Shown: positions 50,963 through 59,168, numbered from the stretch's first letter. The stretch: 64,000 nt of DNA from ASV31 sp965229765 (GCA_965229765.1 CBDDJT010000002.1:620001-684000); one strand, 5' to 3'. Notes: a model not told the origin generated them from the letters alone. Program-made: numbers and translations.

Positions 50963-52309
50963 TCACGCGATGCTGCGGATCTGCGGGCGCCGCCAATGGG
51001 CGGCCGGGGCGATCATCAGGTCGGTCAGCGCCCAGACCAGCGCATCCACCCGGTCGGGGCTGCCCGCGCCGTCGAACCCCTGCCGCGTCATCCGGCACAT
51101 CTGGTCCTCCAGCGCCGCCAGCCCGCGCGCATGGGCCACCCGCCCCTGCTCGTAAAGCGCGGCCACCGGCTCGGCCCGCGCGGCCTTGCCGCGCGTGGCG
51201 CGCACCTTGGTCAAGGGCACCAGCGGGTCGACCTGGCGGATCACGGCCTCGACCATGTCGCCGCCCTGGTTCACCTCGGCCACCAGCCGGTCCGCGCCAT
51301 GCCGCGCCATCGCGTCAAGCGCCGCCTCGGTCCAGCGCTGCGGGCTGGCCGCCGCGACGCTGGCATCTTCCAGCACCACCGCGCGCCAGTCCTGCGGCGC
51401 CCCCTCGGTGCAGGCACCCACCACGACGATCCCGCAAGCGTCCGACCCCGCGTGCCCCGTGGCCGGCGGATCGACTGCCACCACTACGCGCGACACCTCG
51501 GGCACCCGCACCTCGCGCGCCGCCTCCAGCATCGCCAGCGTCCACAGCGCGCCCTCGGCATCCTCCAGAAGCGCGCCGTCCAGCTCCTGACGGCCCAGCC
51601 GCGTGCCGTCATAGCGCGCCCGGATCTCCTCCAGGAACGACGCGGCAAGATTGGCGCGGTTCGCTTCTGTCGGCGCGTGCGTCATCACCGTTGACGGCTG
51701 GGTCAGAAGTGACTTCAGCACACCCACGTTGCGCGGCGTCGTCGTCACCACCTGCCGTGGCGCCTCGCCCAGCCGCAGCCCGAATTGCAGCATGTCCCAC
51801 GCCGCCTGCCCGTCCTTCCACTTGGCCAGCTCGTCAGCCCAGGCCGCGTCGAACTGCGGCCCGCGCAGCGCCTCTGGCTCGCGCGCGGAAAAGATCTGCG
51901 CCTCGGCACCGTTCGGCCAGACCAGCCTGCGCCGCGTCGCCTGCCATTCGGGGCGGCGGTCGGGCGGCGAACAGGCCAGAAGGCCGCTGTCGCCGAACAC
52001 CATCACCTCGCGCGCCTGGTCCAGCGTCTCGGCCACCAGCGCCACGCGCCGCGCGCGCCCCGGATCGGCCGGGCGGGCGCCCTCGACCTCGGCGCGGATC
52101 CACTCCGCCCCGGCGCGCGTCTTGCCCGCGCCGCGCCCGCCCATCACGACCCAGCTGCGCCACGCCCCCTCGGGCGGCAGCTGATGCGGCAGCGCCCAGA
52201 ACTCGAACAGATAGGGCAGCGCCAGCAGCGTGCGGTCATCCAGCCCCGCCAGGAACGTCTCCACCGTCTCCTGCGGTGCGGAGGCGAGCCAGGCGGCGGC
52301 GGATCTCAT
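50963..52309 (-). CDS. GTA g2: terminase large subunit
   Basis: DNA-packaging motor with ATPase and nuclease domains, 448 residues. Walker A is 'VVMGGRGAGKTRAGAEW' and Walker B 'FDAAWADELAKW'; the coupling motif 'VVTTTPRNVGVLKSLL' follows. The RNase H-like nuclease domain is visible as 'RVVVAVDPPATGHAGSDACG' and 'VAEVNQGGDMVEAVI', with acidic residues in 'DRVDALVWALTDLM'. The start at ATG 52309 lies inside g1: the two genes overlap by 74 bp, as in R. capsulatus. GTA terminases package headfuls without a specific pac site. Confidence 0.95.
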   Translation of the reverse strand: MRSAAAWLASAPQETVETFLAGLDDRTLLALPYLFEFWALPHQLPPEGAWRSWVVMGGRGAGKTRAGAEWIRAEVEGARPADPGRARRVALVAETLDQAREVMVFGDSGLLACSPPDRRPEWQATRRRLVWPNGAEAQIFSAREPEALRGPQFDAAWADELAKWKDGQAAWDMLQFGLRLGEAPRQVVTTTPRNVGVLKSLLTQPSTVMTHAPTEANRANLAASFLEEIRARYDGTRLGRQELDGALLEDAEGALWTLAMLEAAREVRVPEVSRVVVAVDPPATGHAGSDACGIVVVGACTEGAPQDWRAVVLEDASVAAASPQRWTEAALDAMARHGADRLVAEVNQGGDMVEAVIRQVDPLVPLTKVRATRGKAARAEPVAALYEQGRVAHARGLAALEDQMCRMTRQGFDGAGSPDRVDALVWALTDLMIAPAAHWRRPQIRSIA

Positions 52310-52580
52310 CTCGGGCGCGATCGAAGTCGAGCCCGTCGTCCCGGCCGGTTTCGGCTTTGCAGAGGTCCTCAAAGCGGTTCCTTTCCTCCATCGCCAGACG
52401 GATCGCCGCCCGGTATTCCAGCACTGTCTTCTTGATCTCCGCCGGCGGCGGCTCCTTGCCGGCTTCCATCGTGCTGACAAGTTCATGCAGCCGATGTGCC
52501 AGCGCCTCGGTCTGGGCGACCGCGATCACAAGCATACGCTCCGCGGCCCCGCTTCCCCCGGGGGGTTTCAATTCATCCAT
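52236..52580 (-). CDS. GTA g1: terminase small subunit
   Basis: A 114-residue protein beginning 'MDELKPPGGSGAAERMLVIA', helical throughout ('AVAQTEALAHRLHELVSTME', 'YRAAIRLAMEERNRFEDLCK'). It matches the GTA gp1 family, a small terminase that lacks the sequence-specific DNA-binding domain of phage TerS, in line with random packaging. The ATG at 52580 is preferred; in-frame sequence upstream to 52634 is not conserved. First gene of the cluster; the promoter lies about 110 bp upstream. Confidence 0.9.
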   Translation of the reverse strand: MDELKPPGGSGAAERMLVIAVAQTEALAHRLHELVSTMEAGKEPPPAEIKKTVLEYRAAIRLAMEERNRFEDLCKAETGRDDGLDFDRARDEIRRRLARLRTAGDGGDVPGGAG

Positions 52581-52693
52581 GTACAGAAGGCCCGCTTCGT
52601 CACCGGTCGCAGGAAACGCCGGAGACCCGGGCACGAAAAAGCGGCGCCGGGGTCACCCCCGCGCCGCCTGCCCATGTCTTCCAGCTTGCACGT

Positions 52694-52722
52694 TTTCTAC
52701 AGGGGACCGTCCCCAATGTCAA
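52694..52722 (-). promoter_or_regulatory. Near-consensus sigma-70 promoter of the GTA cluster with palindromic spacer
   Basis: On the minus strand: -35 TTGACA (52717-52722), a 17-bp spacer, and -10 TAGAAA (52694-52699). Transcription would start near 52687, leaving a leader of about 107 bases before g1. Within the spacer, GGGGAC and GTCCCC form a 13-bp palindrome around one central base (52702-52714), ideally placed for a repressor or activator that controls promoter opening. A CtrA-type box is 12 bp upstream of the -35. Confidence 0.8.
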
Positions 52723-52733
52723 GAAGTTTATTC

Positions 52734-52748
52734 TTAACAAAGGGTTAA
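52734..52748. promoter_or_regulatory. Full CtrA-type binding box upstream of the GTA promoter
   Basis: TTAA, seven bases, TTAA (with C following), matching the CtrA consensus TTAA-N7-TTAAC described in Caulobacter and other alphaproteobacteria. The centre is near -54 relative to the predicted start, a normal activator position. The box is AT-rich in a GC-rich genome, so chance occurrence at precisely this place is unlikely. It lies 26 bp after the mltG stop, so no other gene is controlled by it in this orientation. Confidence 0.75.
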
Positions 52749-52773
52749 CAGAACCTTGCCAACAAAAACCGCG

Positions 52774-53931
52774 TCAGTCCGCCGCCCGCTCCGCCTCGAT
52801 CTGCCGCCAGACACGGACGTTCTCGTTGTGCTCGGCCAGCGTCTCGGCAAACGCGTGCCCGCCAGTCCCGTCGGCCACGAAGAACAGGTACTCCGTCGCC
52901 TCGGGGTCCAGCGCCGCCTCGATGGCCGCGCGCCCCGGATTGGCGATCGGGGCGGGCGGCAGCCCGTCGATGACATAGGTGTTGAAAGGCGTCTCGCGCC
53001 GCAGCTCGGACTGCCGCAGCCCGCGCCCCAGCGGCGCCTGCCCCAGCGTGATGCCATAGATCACCGTCGGGTCCGTCTGAAGCCGCATCCCCGCCTCCAG
53101 ACGGTTGATGAACACCGACGACACCACCCGCCGCTCCTCGGCCACGGCGGTTTCCTTCTCGATGATCGAGGCCAGGATCAGCGCCTCTTCCGGCGTCTCA
53201 AGCGGCAGGCCATCCACCCGGTTGCGCCACGCCTCCGCCAGTATGGCGGACTGCCGGTCCGTCATCACGACCAATAGCGCGGTGCGGTCGTCGCCCACCC
53301 GAACCTCGTAACTGTCCGGCGCCAGCGACCCCTCGGCGGGAACAGAGTCCACCTCGCCCGTCAGGACGTCGACGGCCTTCAGACCCTCGACGATCTGCCA
53401 GCTGGTCGCGCCCTCGGCCAGCGCCACGCGATAGCGTGTGTCGGGCCGGTCCCGCATTTCCGCGAAGACCTCGGGCACCTCGTCCACACCGGGCACGAAC
53501 TCGGCACGCTCGACGAACCGGTTGGTCGCGGGATCCAGCTCGCGCACCTGCGCGCTCACTTGCGTCACCCCGATCCGGTAGACGATCTCGGTGCCGCAGG
53601 TCGACTGTCCGCCGCGGGTCACGATGTCCACGATCTCTTCCATGGACGCGCCCGCCGGCACCAGAAAACTGCCGGCCTTCAGGTCGTCCGACTTCTCGGC
53701 ATAGTCCGACCCCACGCGAAAGATCCGCCCGCTCGACACAGCACCCTGCGTTTCAAGCTCCTGCGACACCCGCGTCATGTTCGATCCCGGTTCCACCCGC
53801 AGGCAGATCGCCTGCGCCAGCGGGCCATCACCGCGATACTGGTTCTGTGCCCACGCCACGAATCCGCCCGCGGCCATCAGCACAACGATCAGCAGCGTCA
53901 ACGCGTTCGAGGCGATGCTGCGCCAGATCAT
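52774..53931 (-). CDS. mltG: Endolytic murein transglycosylase MltG
   Basis: Inner-membrane lytic transglycosylase that cuts nascent glycan strands and sets their length. A single transmembrane helix (residues 9-28, 'NALTLLIVVLMAAGGFVAWA') precedes the LysM-like and YceG domains. The catalytic Glu is in 'ALILASIIEKETAVAEERRV', followed by 'RLQTDPTVIYGITLG' and 'FNTYVIDGLPPAPIANPGRA'. The start overlaps the fabF stop by ATGA. It directly precedes the GTA cluster, as in other Rhodobacterales. 385 residues, typical. Confidence 0.95.
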   Translation of the reverse strand: MIWRSIASNALTLLIVVLMAAGGFVAWAQNQYRGDGPLAQAICLRVEPGSNMTRVSQELETQGAVSSGRIFRVGSDYAEKSDDLKAGSFLVPAGASMEEIVDIVTRGGQSTCGTEIVYRIGVTQVSAQVRELDPATNRFVERAEFVPGVDEVPEVFAEMRDRPDTRYRVALAEGATSWQIVEGLKAVDVLTGEVDSVPAEGSLAPDSYEVRVGDDRTALLVVMTDRQSAILAEAWRNRVDGLPLETPEEALILASIIEKETAVAEERRVVSSVFINRLEAGMRLQTDPTVIYGITLGQAPLGRGLRQSELRRETPFNTYVIDGLPPAPIANPGRAAIEAALDPEATEYLFFVADGTGGHAFAETLAEHNENVRVWRQIEAERAAD

Positions 53932-55193
53932 CCGTCGGCGACCTGTCCCAGCACCAACGAGGCATTGGTCCCGCCAAAGCCGAAACTGTTGGACAGCGCC
54001 ACGCGAATCTCGCGCTCGCGCTTGGCGTTCGGCGCAAGGTCCAGCTTCGGCGTCACCGCCGGATTGTCGAGGTTGATGGTCGGCGGCGCGACCTGATCGC
54101 GGATCGCCAACATGCAGAAGATCGCCTCGACCGCGCCAGCGGCCCCCAGAAGATGCCCCACCGACGATTTGGTCGATGACATCGTCGCCTTCGCCGCCGC
54201 GTCGCCCATCAGACGCTCCACCGCGCCCAGTTCCACCGTGTCGGCCATGGTCGAGGTGCCATGAGCGTTGATGTAGTCCACCGCCTCCGGTGTCAGGCCC
54301 GCACGCTTCAGCGCGGCTTCCATCGCGCGGTAGCCACCGTCGCCATCCTCGGACGGGGCGGTGATGTGATAGGCGTCGCCCGACAGGCCATAGCCCAGCA
54401 CCTCGGCATAGATCTTGGCGCCGCGCGCAAGCGCGTGCTCGTATTCCTCCAGTACGACGATGCCCGCGCCCTCGCCCATGACGAACCCGTCGCGGTCCGC
54501 GTCATAGGGACGGCTGGCGGTTTCCGGCGCGTCGCCGCGCTTGGTCGACAGCGCCTTGCAGGCGTTGAAGCCCGCGATCCCGATCTCGCTGATGGGCGAT
54601 TCCGCGCCGCCCGCCACCATCACGTCCGCATCGCCCCACTGAATCAGCCGCGCCGCGTCCCCGATGGCATGTGCGCCCGTGGAACAGGCCGTCACAACAG
54701 CGTGGTTCGGCCCCTTGAAGCCGAAGCGGATGCTCACCTGTCCGCTGACAAGATTGATCAGGGCGCCGGGAATGAAGAACGGCGACACCCGCCGCGGCCC
54801 GCGCTCCTTGATAAGAACCGCCGTCTCGGCAATGGAATTCAGGCCGCCGATGCCCGACCCGATCAGAACGCCGGTGCGCAGGCGGTCTTCCTCGTCCTCG
54901 GGCATCCAGCCCGAATCCCTCACGGCCTGTTCGGCCGCGGCCATGCCGTACAGGATGAAGGTATCGACCTTGCGCTGTTCCTTGGGCGCCATCCAGTCGT
55001 CAGGGTTGAAGGTGCCGTCGCTGCCGTCGCCGCGCGGCACCTCGCAGGCATACGTGGTCACAAGATGGCTGGCGTCGAAGGACTGGATCGTCCCTGCACC
55101 AGACTGCCCGGCCAGAAGCCGGGTCCAGGTTTCCTCGACCCCGTTTGCCAAAGGAGACACCATGCCCAGTCCGGTCACAACCACTCGACGCAT
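53928..55193 (-). CDS. fabF: 3-oxoacyl-[acyl-carrier-protein] synthase II
   Basis: Elongating condensing enzyme of type II fatty acid synthesis. The catalytic triad is complete: Cys in 'VVTACSTGAHAIGDA', His in 'DYINAHGTSTMADTVELG', and His in 'SSTKSSVGHLLGAAGAVEA' (which also has the conserved Lys), with 'SNSFGFGGTNASLVL' at the end. Start at ATG 55193 ('MRRVVVTGLGMVSPLANGVE') is chosen because AAGGA lies 9 bases upstream; the ATG at 55202 directly abuts the AAGGA and is too close. 421 residues. Confidence 0.96.
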   Translation of the reverse strand: MRRVVVTGLGMVSPLANGVEETWTRLLAGQSGAGTIQSFDASHLVTTYACEVPRGDGSDGTFNPDDWMAPKEQRKVDTFILYGMAAAEQAVRDSGWMPEDEEDRLRTGVLIGSGIGGLNSIAETAVLIKERGPRRVSPFFIPGALINLVSGQVSIRFGFKGPNHAVVTACSTGAHAIGDAARLIQWGDADVMVAGGAESPISEIGIAGFNACKALSTKRGDAPETASRPYDADRDGFVMGEGAGIVVLEEYEHALARGAKIYAEVLGYGLSGDAYHITAPSEDGDGGYRAMEAALKRAGLTPEAVDYINAHGTSTMADTVELGAVERLMGDAAAKATMSSTKSSVGHLLGAAGAVEAIFCMLAIRDQVAPPTINLDNPAVTPKLDLAPNAKREREIRVALSNSFGFGGTNASLVLGQVADG

Positions 55194-55294
55194 CTTGGCC
55201 ATTCCTTCGCTCTGTTCTCTGCCGCGTCCTGATAGCGCGGCGGGGCCAAAGGGGGCAAGGCCGCGCGCAATTTTGCGCCGGGCTTTTCAGCGGG

Positions 55295-56038
55295 TCAGAG
55301 AAACTCCGCCGTCGGCCCCGGCGCGCTGTGCGCCACCTCCAGCGCCTCGGCCAGACCGAAGCTGCGATTGAACAGAGCCCGGCAGATCACGGTGCCCGCG
55401 ACGTTGCGCACGTATTTCAGCCGCGCCACGTCGTCCAGCCCATGCACAAGGCCGCTGGCGATCACCGGCAGACGCGTCGCCGCCGCCAGCCCCGAGATCA
55501 GCCCCAGCGCGGCATCGGCCTGCGCCACGTCGCTGTCGATATCGGTAATCAGAAAGCCCGCCAGCGGCGCGGCCTCGAAGCCGGCCATCAGCGCCTCGGG
55601 CGTCAGCGCCGTCTGCCGCTGCCAGCCCTCGGCCATCACCCGGCCGTCGTGCACGTCGATCGCCACCACGATCTGGTCGGGAAAACGTCTGGCCAGCACG
55701 CGCACGCCTTCGGGGTCCATCACGGCCATGGTGCCCAGAACCACCCGGCCCACGCCCCGCTCTATCCACGCCGCCGCCTGCTCGGCCGAACGGACGCCAC
55801 CGGCCAGCTGCACCGGCAGGCCCGGTGCGCGGATGATCTCGTCGACCAGTTCCGCGTTGCGCCCGTCTCCGTCCATCGCATCGAAATCGGTAACCTGGAT
55901 CCAGCTTGCGCCCGCCTCGGCGAACCCGCGCGCCGTTTCCACCGGATCCACGTGCCACACCTGCGCCGCCTCGGGACGCAGGCGGTTCAGCGTCACGCAG
56001 CGCCCGTTCTGCAATTCTATGGCGGGGTAGATCATCAT
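55295..56038 (-). CDS. HisA-like TIM-barrel protein in the fab cluster
   Basis: A beta/alpha barrel clearly related to HisA, which isomerises ProFAR in histidine synthesis. The N-terminus is 'MMIYPAIELQNGRCVTLNRL'. Canonical HisA has Asp (in 'ALDL') where this protein has Glu ('AIEL', residue 8), and that Asp is the general base. The second catalytic Asp region 'VVAIDVHDGRV' and the phosphate loop 'VQLAGGVRS' are kept, but the other phosphate loop reads 'IASGLVHG' instead of 'ASGGV'. It lies between acpP and fabF rather than in a his operon. It is probably a paralogue with a different or lost activity; automatic annotation as HisA would be unsafe. Start ATG 56038 follows GGAGG. Confidence 0.82.
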   Translation of the reverse strand: MMIYPAIELQNGRCVTLNRLRPEAAQVWHVDPVETARGFAEAGASWIQVTDFDAMDGDGRNAELVDEIIRAPGLPVQLAGGVRSAEQAAAWIERGVGRVVLGTMAVMDPEGVRVLARRFPDQIVVAIDVHDGRVMAEGWQRQTALTPEALMAGFEAAPLAGFLITDIDSDVAQADAALGLISGLAAATRLPVIASGLVHGLDDVARLKYVRNVAGTVICRALFNRSFGLAEALEVAHSAPGPTAEFL

Positions 56039-56182
56039 GGCGGGATCCTCCGTCCGGAATACGCCGGCCACCCGCCGGCGCCCGCGGACCCTAGCACGCC
56101 CGCACTGCCCGCACCGCGCCCAAGCGACCGGACCGTCGCCGTCCGCGACAGTCCGCCCATGCGCACCCCGGAAACGCGAAAC

Positions 56183-56202
56183 GGCGCCCCGAACGGGACG
56201 CC
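56183..56202 (-). terminator. Terminator after acpP
   Basis: On the minus strand an 8-bp stem (GGCGTCCC with GGGGCGCC, one U-G pair) closes a GTTC loop and is followed by GTTTCGCGTTT. It is 28 bp after the acpP stop, in line with acpP being a highly expressed, separately terminated transcript. Confidence 0.7.
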
Positions 56203-56230
56203 GCCTGCGAATTTCTTCGGGTCGTGCCGC

Positions 56231-56464
56231 CTACGAGGCGTCCGTGATGAACTTCACCGCGTCGCCGAAGGTCTGGATGGTCTCGGCAGCATCGTCGGGG
56301 ATCTCGATCGAGAACTCTTCCTCGAAGGCCATGACCAGTTCCACGGTGTCCAGGCTGTCCGCGCCCAGATCATCGATGAAAGAGGCCGACTCGGTGATCT
56401 TGTCCTCTTCCACGCCCAGATGCTCGACGACGATCTTCTTGACGCGATCTGCGATGTCGCTCAT
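56231..56464 (-). CDS. acpP: Acyl carrier protein
   Basis: Carrier of acyl intermediates in fatty acid and lipid A synthesis. The 4'-phosphopantetheine attachment Ser is in 'DDLGADSLDTVELVMAFEEE'. 77 residues, acidic, four-helix bundle, standard in all respects. Preceded by fabG with a 180-bp gap and followed by its own terminator, so it is likely transcribed at a higher level than its neighbours. Confidence 0.98.
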   Translation of the reverse strand: MSDIADRVKKIVVEHLGVEEDKITESASFIDDLGADSLDTVELVMAFEEEFSIEIPDDAAETIQTFGDAVKFITDAS

Positions 56465-56644
56465 TTCAGTTCCTCACAATTCCTCGGGGTCCGTACCCGT
56501 ATTTTCTCGACCGCCCCTCCGGGCCGTTACCCGTTCCGCGCCAAGCGCAGAACATTCGGGGGCGTGTCCGCCCCCGCAAGATGCGCCGCCTATAGCACAT
56601 CGCCGTGGGGACGCAAACGCTTTCGCGGCGCGCGCCCCGGTGCC

Positions 56645-57382
56645 TCAAAACATGGCCATTCCGCCGTTCACGTGCAGCGTCGCGCCGGTGATGTAGCCGG
56701 CCTCGGGGCTGGCGAGAAACGCCACGGTGGCCCCGATCTCGGCCGCTTCGCCCATCCGGCCGGCGGGCACCTGCCCCATGATCTTCTGCTGCTGCTCGTC
56801 GTTCAGCGCCTCGGTCATCGCGGTCGCGATGAACCCCGGCGCCACGCAGTTCACCGTGATCCCGCGGCTTGCCACCTCATAGGCAAGCGACTTGGACATG
56901 CCCGTCAGCCCCGCCTTCGCGGCGGCATAGTTGGCCTGACCGGGGTTGCCCGTCGCCCCCACCACCGAGGTGACGCTGATGATCCGGCCCCAGCGCGCCT
57001 TCATCATGCCGCGCATCACGCCCCGCGACAGGCGCATCGCAGCCGTCAGGTTGACGTCCAGCACCTCCTGCCACTGGGCGTCGGTCATCCGCATGAACAA
57101 GTTGTCGCGGGTGATCCCCGCATTGTTCACCAGAATGTCCACCGCGCCCATGGCGGCGGCTGCGTCCTTGGGCAGTGCCTCGACCGAGGCGGGCTCGGAC
57201 AGGTTGCAGGGCAGCACATGCGCCCGCTCGCCCAGATCGCCCGCCAGCGCTTCCAGCGGTGCGGTCCGTGTGCCCGAAAGCCCGACTGTGGCGCCCCTTT
57301 CGTGAAGTGCCCTGGCGATCGCGCCGCCGATTCCGCCCGACGCGCCGGTCACCAGCGCGCATTTTCCCGTCAGGTCGAACAT
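56645..57382 (-). CDS. fabG: 3-oxoacyl-[acyl-carrier-protein] reductase
   Basis: NADPH-dependent short-chain dehydrogenase of the elongation cycle. The Rossmann motif is 'ALVTGASGGIGGAIARAL', 'VDILVNNAGITRDNLFMRM' contains the NNAG motif, and the catalytic Ser-Tyr-Lys appear in 'RIISVTSVVGATGNPGQANY' and 'YAAAKAGLTGMSKSLAYEV'. The C-terminal 'GYITGATLHVNGGMAMF' is typical. 245 residues, intact. It is separated from fabD by a DUF2726 gene on the opposite strand, which breaks the usual fabD-fabG-acpP-fabF array. Confidence 0.96.
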   Translation of the reverse strand: MFDLTGKCALVTGASGGIGGAIARALHERGATVGLSGTRTAPLEALAGDLGERAHVLPCNLSEPASVEALPKDAAAAMGAVDILVNNAGITRDNLFMRMTDAQWQEVLDVNLTAAMRLSRGVMRGMMKARWGRIISVTSVVGATGNPGQANYAAAKAGLTGMSKSLAYEVASRGITVNCVAPGFIATAMTEALNDEQQQKIMGQVPAGRMGEAAEIGATVAFLASPEAGYITGATLHVNGGMAMF

Positions 57383-57550
57383 CCGCCCGCCTCCCTTTGA
57401 AATCGCTGCCCGGTGCTAGCCCATGGCCCCCGCGTTTCGCAATGGCCTATTCGCCGCCGCACCCGCGCCAAGTTGATGCCGCTTTCGTCCGTCATCTTAT
57501 GGTTGCAAGGCCGTATCGACAAAGATCTACCAGTTCCGCCAGAGACCATT

Positions 57551-58288
57551 ATGAAGTTCCAATCCGTCGACACTCTGCACGCAACCCCGCTTTCCGTGCC
57601 CCTGAACACGGGCTGGCTCGGGCCCGCCTCGGCCTCGATGGACCTGTTGTTTCTTGTCCTTGTCGCGGCCGTTCTGCTGGCCATGTTGCGGCGCATCCTG
57701 CGCCTTGCCGTTCCGGGCCGACGCGCCGCGGCACGGGCCGGCCGCTCGCGTCGTGCCGCCTCCCCGGCGCGTGGCGAAACTCCGGACAGGACGCAGCGCG
57801 CGGCGCGCCAGATGGCAGCTGTCGATGCCAACGGCTTTGACACCGTGCCGCTGATGAACAAGTCCGAATACCGCATCTTCCGCGCGCTGGAGACCACGGT
57901 GCGCGCCTCGGCCGGCGGTCACCGGCTCATGGCGCAGACCAGTCTTCAGGAACTCGTGCGCCCGACCGGCAGCGGATCATCGCTCAAGGCGGCCAACTAC
58001 GCCATCATGGCAAAGCGGCTGGATTTCGCGGTGATCGACTCGCGCGGGCACCTTGTGGTGGCGATCGAGTACCAGGGCGGCGGGCACCATCAGAACGGCG
58101 CCTTCATGCGCGACGCGATCAAGCGCGAGATCGTGCGAAAGGCCGGTGCCGACTGGCTGGAACTGCCCGCCGACATCGCCCCCGAAAGCGCCGCGGCCCG
58201 GCTGCAAGCGCTGCTTAGGCCCCCGTGCCAGTCAGGCTTGCCACCGCGGCGAGAACCTCCTCGGGCGTTCCCACCGCTCGCGACGTAA
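57551..58288 (+). CDS. DUF2726 domain protein with N-terminal membrane helix
   Basis: A hydrophobic segment (residues 26-46, 'SMDLLFLVLVAAVLLAMLRR') and a basic linker precede a DUF2726 domain at about 95-220. The domain contains 'MNKSEYRIFRALETTV' and 'LDFAVIDSRGHLVVAIEYQG', followed by a HH and 'IKREIVRKAGADWLEL'. The Asp followed by E-x-Q resembles a PD-(D/E)xK nuclease core, so a nuclease-like fold is likely, though activity is unproven. ATG 57551 is preferred. It is inserted between fabG and fabD on the opposite strand. The last 74 bp overlap the 3' end of fabD; the final 24 residues are not conserved-looking. Confidence 0.8.
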   Translation: MKFQSVDTLHATPLSVPLNTGWLGPASASMDLLFLVLVAAVLLAMLRRILRLAVPGRRAAARAGRSRRAASPARGETPDRTQRAARQMAAVDANGFDTVPLMNKSEYRIFRALETTVRASAGGHRLMAQTSLQELVRPTGSGSSLKAANYAIMAKRLDFAVIDSRGHLVVAIEYQGGGHHQNGAFMRDAIKREIVRKAGADWLELPADIAPESAAARLQALLRPPCQSGLPPRREPPRAFPPLAT

Positions 58289-59168
58289 GGCTGCGGTCGA
58301 TCCGCCGGATCATGCCCGAAAGCGCCTTGCCCGCGCCGATCTCCCACGTCTCGGACACGCCATGGGCGGCCATCCACGTCACCGATTCGCGCCAGCGCAC
58401 GGCGTGCGTGACCTGCTCGATCAGAAGCGACCGGATGGTGTCCGGGTCATCGACGTCATGGGCAAGCACATTGGCCACGACCGGCACCACGGGCCGCTTG
58501 ATGGTCACATTGCCCAACGCCTCTGCCATCGCCTCTGCCGCGGGCCGCATAAGCGCGCAGTGGAACGGCGCGGAGACCGGCAGCATCACCGCGCGCTTGG
58601 CGCCGCGCCCCTTGGCGATCTCGACCGCACGCTCCACTGCCGCGCGGGTGCCGGACACCACCACCTGAGAGGGATCGTTGTCATTGGCAGCTTCACAGAC
58701 CTCGCCGCCCTGGCGCGCCTCAAGCGCCACCTCTGCAACGGTGGCCAGATCCAGCCCAAGAAGCGCGGCCATCGCGCCCTCGCCCACGGGTACCGCGGCC
58801 TGCATTGCCGCGCCGCGCGTGCGCAGCAGGCGGGCGGCATCCGCGATGCTCAGCGATCCCGCCGCGGCAAGGGCAGAGTATTCGCCCAGCGAATGCCCCG
58901 CGACATAGGCAGCGGCCCCGATTCCCGCGCCCTCGGCCTCCAGCGCGCGGATCGCCGCCAGAGAGGTCGCCATCAGCGCGGGCTGCGCGTTGGCGGTCAG
59001 CGTCAGCGTGTCGGCGTCGCCCTCCCAGATCAGCGCCGACAACTTTTCGCCAAGCGCCTCGTCGACCTCGTCGAAGACGGCGCGTGCGGCCGGGTAGGCC
59101 TCGGCCAGCGACTGGCCCATGCCGATGGTCTGGGCGCCCTGCCCGGGAAAAACGAATGCGCGGCTCAT
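58215..59168 (-). CDS. fabD: Malonyl-CoA:ACP transacylase
   Basis: Transfers malonyl from CoA to ACP. The active-site Ser is in 'VAGHSLGEYSALAAAG', preceded by 'FVFPGQGAQTIGMG'; the His is in 'VSAPFHCALMRPAAEAMA'. 317 residues, normal. Upstream of it is a 153-bp gap that contains a four-unit 11-bp repeat about 100-140 bp before the ATG. RBS GGGGGAGG lies close to the start. The 3' end overlaps the convergent DUF2726 gene. Confidence 0.96.
   Translation of the reverse strand: MSRAFVFPGQGAQTIGMGQSLAEAYPAARAVFDEVDEALGEKLSALIWEGDADTLTLTANAQPALMATSLAAIRALEAEGAGIGAAAYVAGHSLGEYSALAAAGSLSIADAARLLRTRGAAMQAAVPVGEGAMAALLGLDLATVAEVALEARQGGEVCEAANDNDPSQVVVSGTRAAVERAVEIAKGRGAKRAVMLPVSAPFHCALMRPAAEAMAEALGNVTIKRPVVPVVANVLAHDVDDPDTIRSLLIEQVTHAVRWRESVTWMAAHGVSETWEIGAGKALSGMIRRIDRSLTSRAVGTPEEVLAAVASLTGTGA

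Larger units (their letters stand above)
38554..52580 (-). mobile_element. RcGTA-type gene transfer agent structural cluster (g1 to g15)
   Basis: A complete set of head, connector and tail genes in the order known from R. capsulatus: g1 (small terminase), g2 (large terminase), g3 (portal), g4 (protease), g5 (capsid), g6-g8 (connector, stopper, tail terminator), g9 (tail tube), g10, g10.1, g11 (tape measure), g12-g15 (distal tail, hub, peptidase, megatron). GTAs package random host DNA in small capsids and are inherited with the chromosome rather than as prophages. Integrase, repressor and replication genes are absent, as expected. Gene ends overlap by 4 to 74 bp almost throughout. Four genes (g5, g11, g12, g13) carry apparent frameshifts, all insertions. 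g3.5 is missing. Confidence 0.93.

Noticed and set aside
38554..52580. A prophage rather than a GTA
   Set aside because: There is no integrase, repressor, replication or lysis module or attachment site, and the gene order and families match RcGTA.
49753..52737. A 994-codon open frame on the + strand antisense to g1-g3
   Set aside because: It is a shadow of high-GC codon bias on the opposite strand; its translation is rich in Arg, Pro and Ala with no domain, and three conserved GTA genes occupy the other strand.
55295..56038. Calling this gene hisA outright
   Set aside because: The general-base Asp is Glu, one phosphate loop differs, and the gene lies in a fab cluster rather than with his genes.
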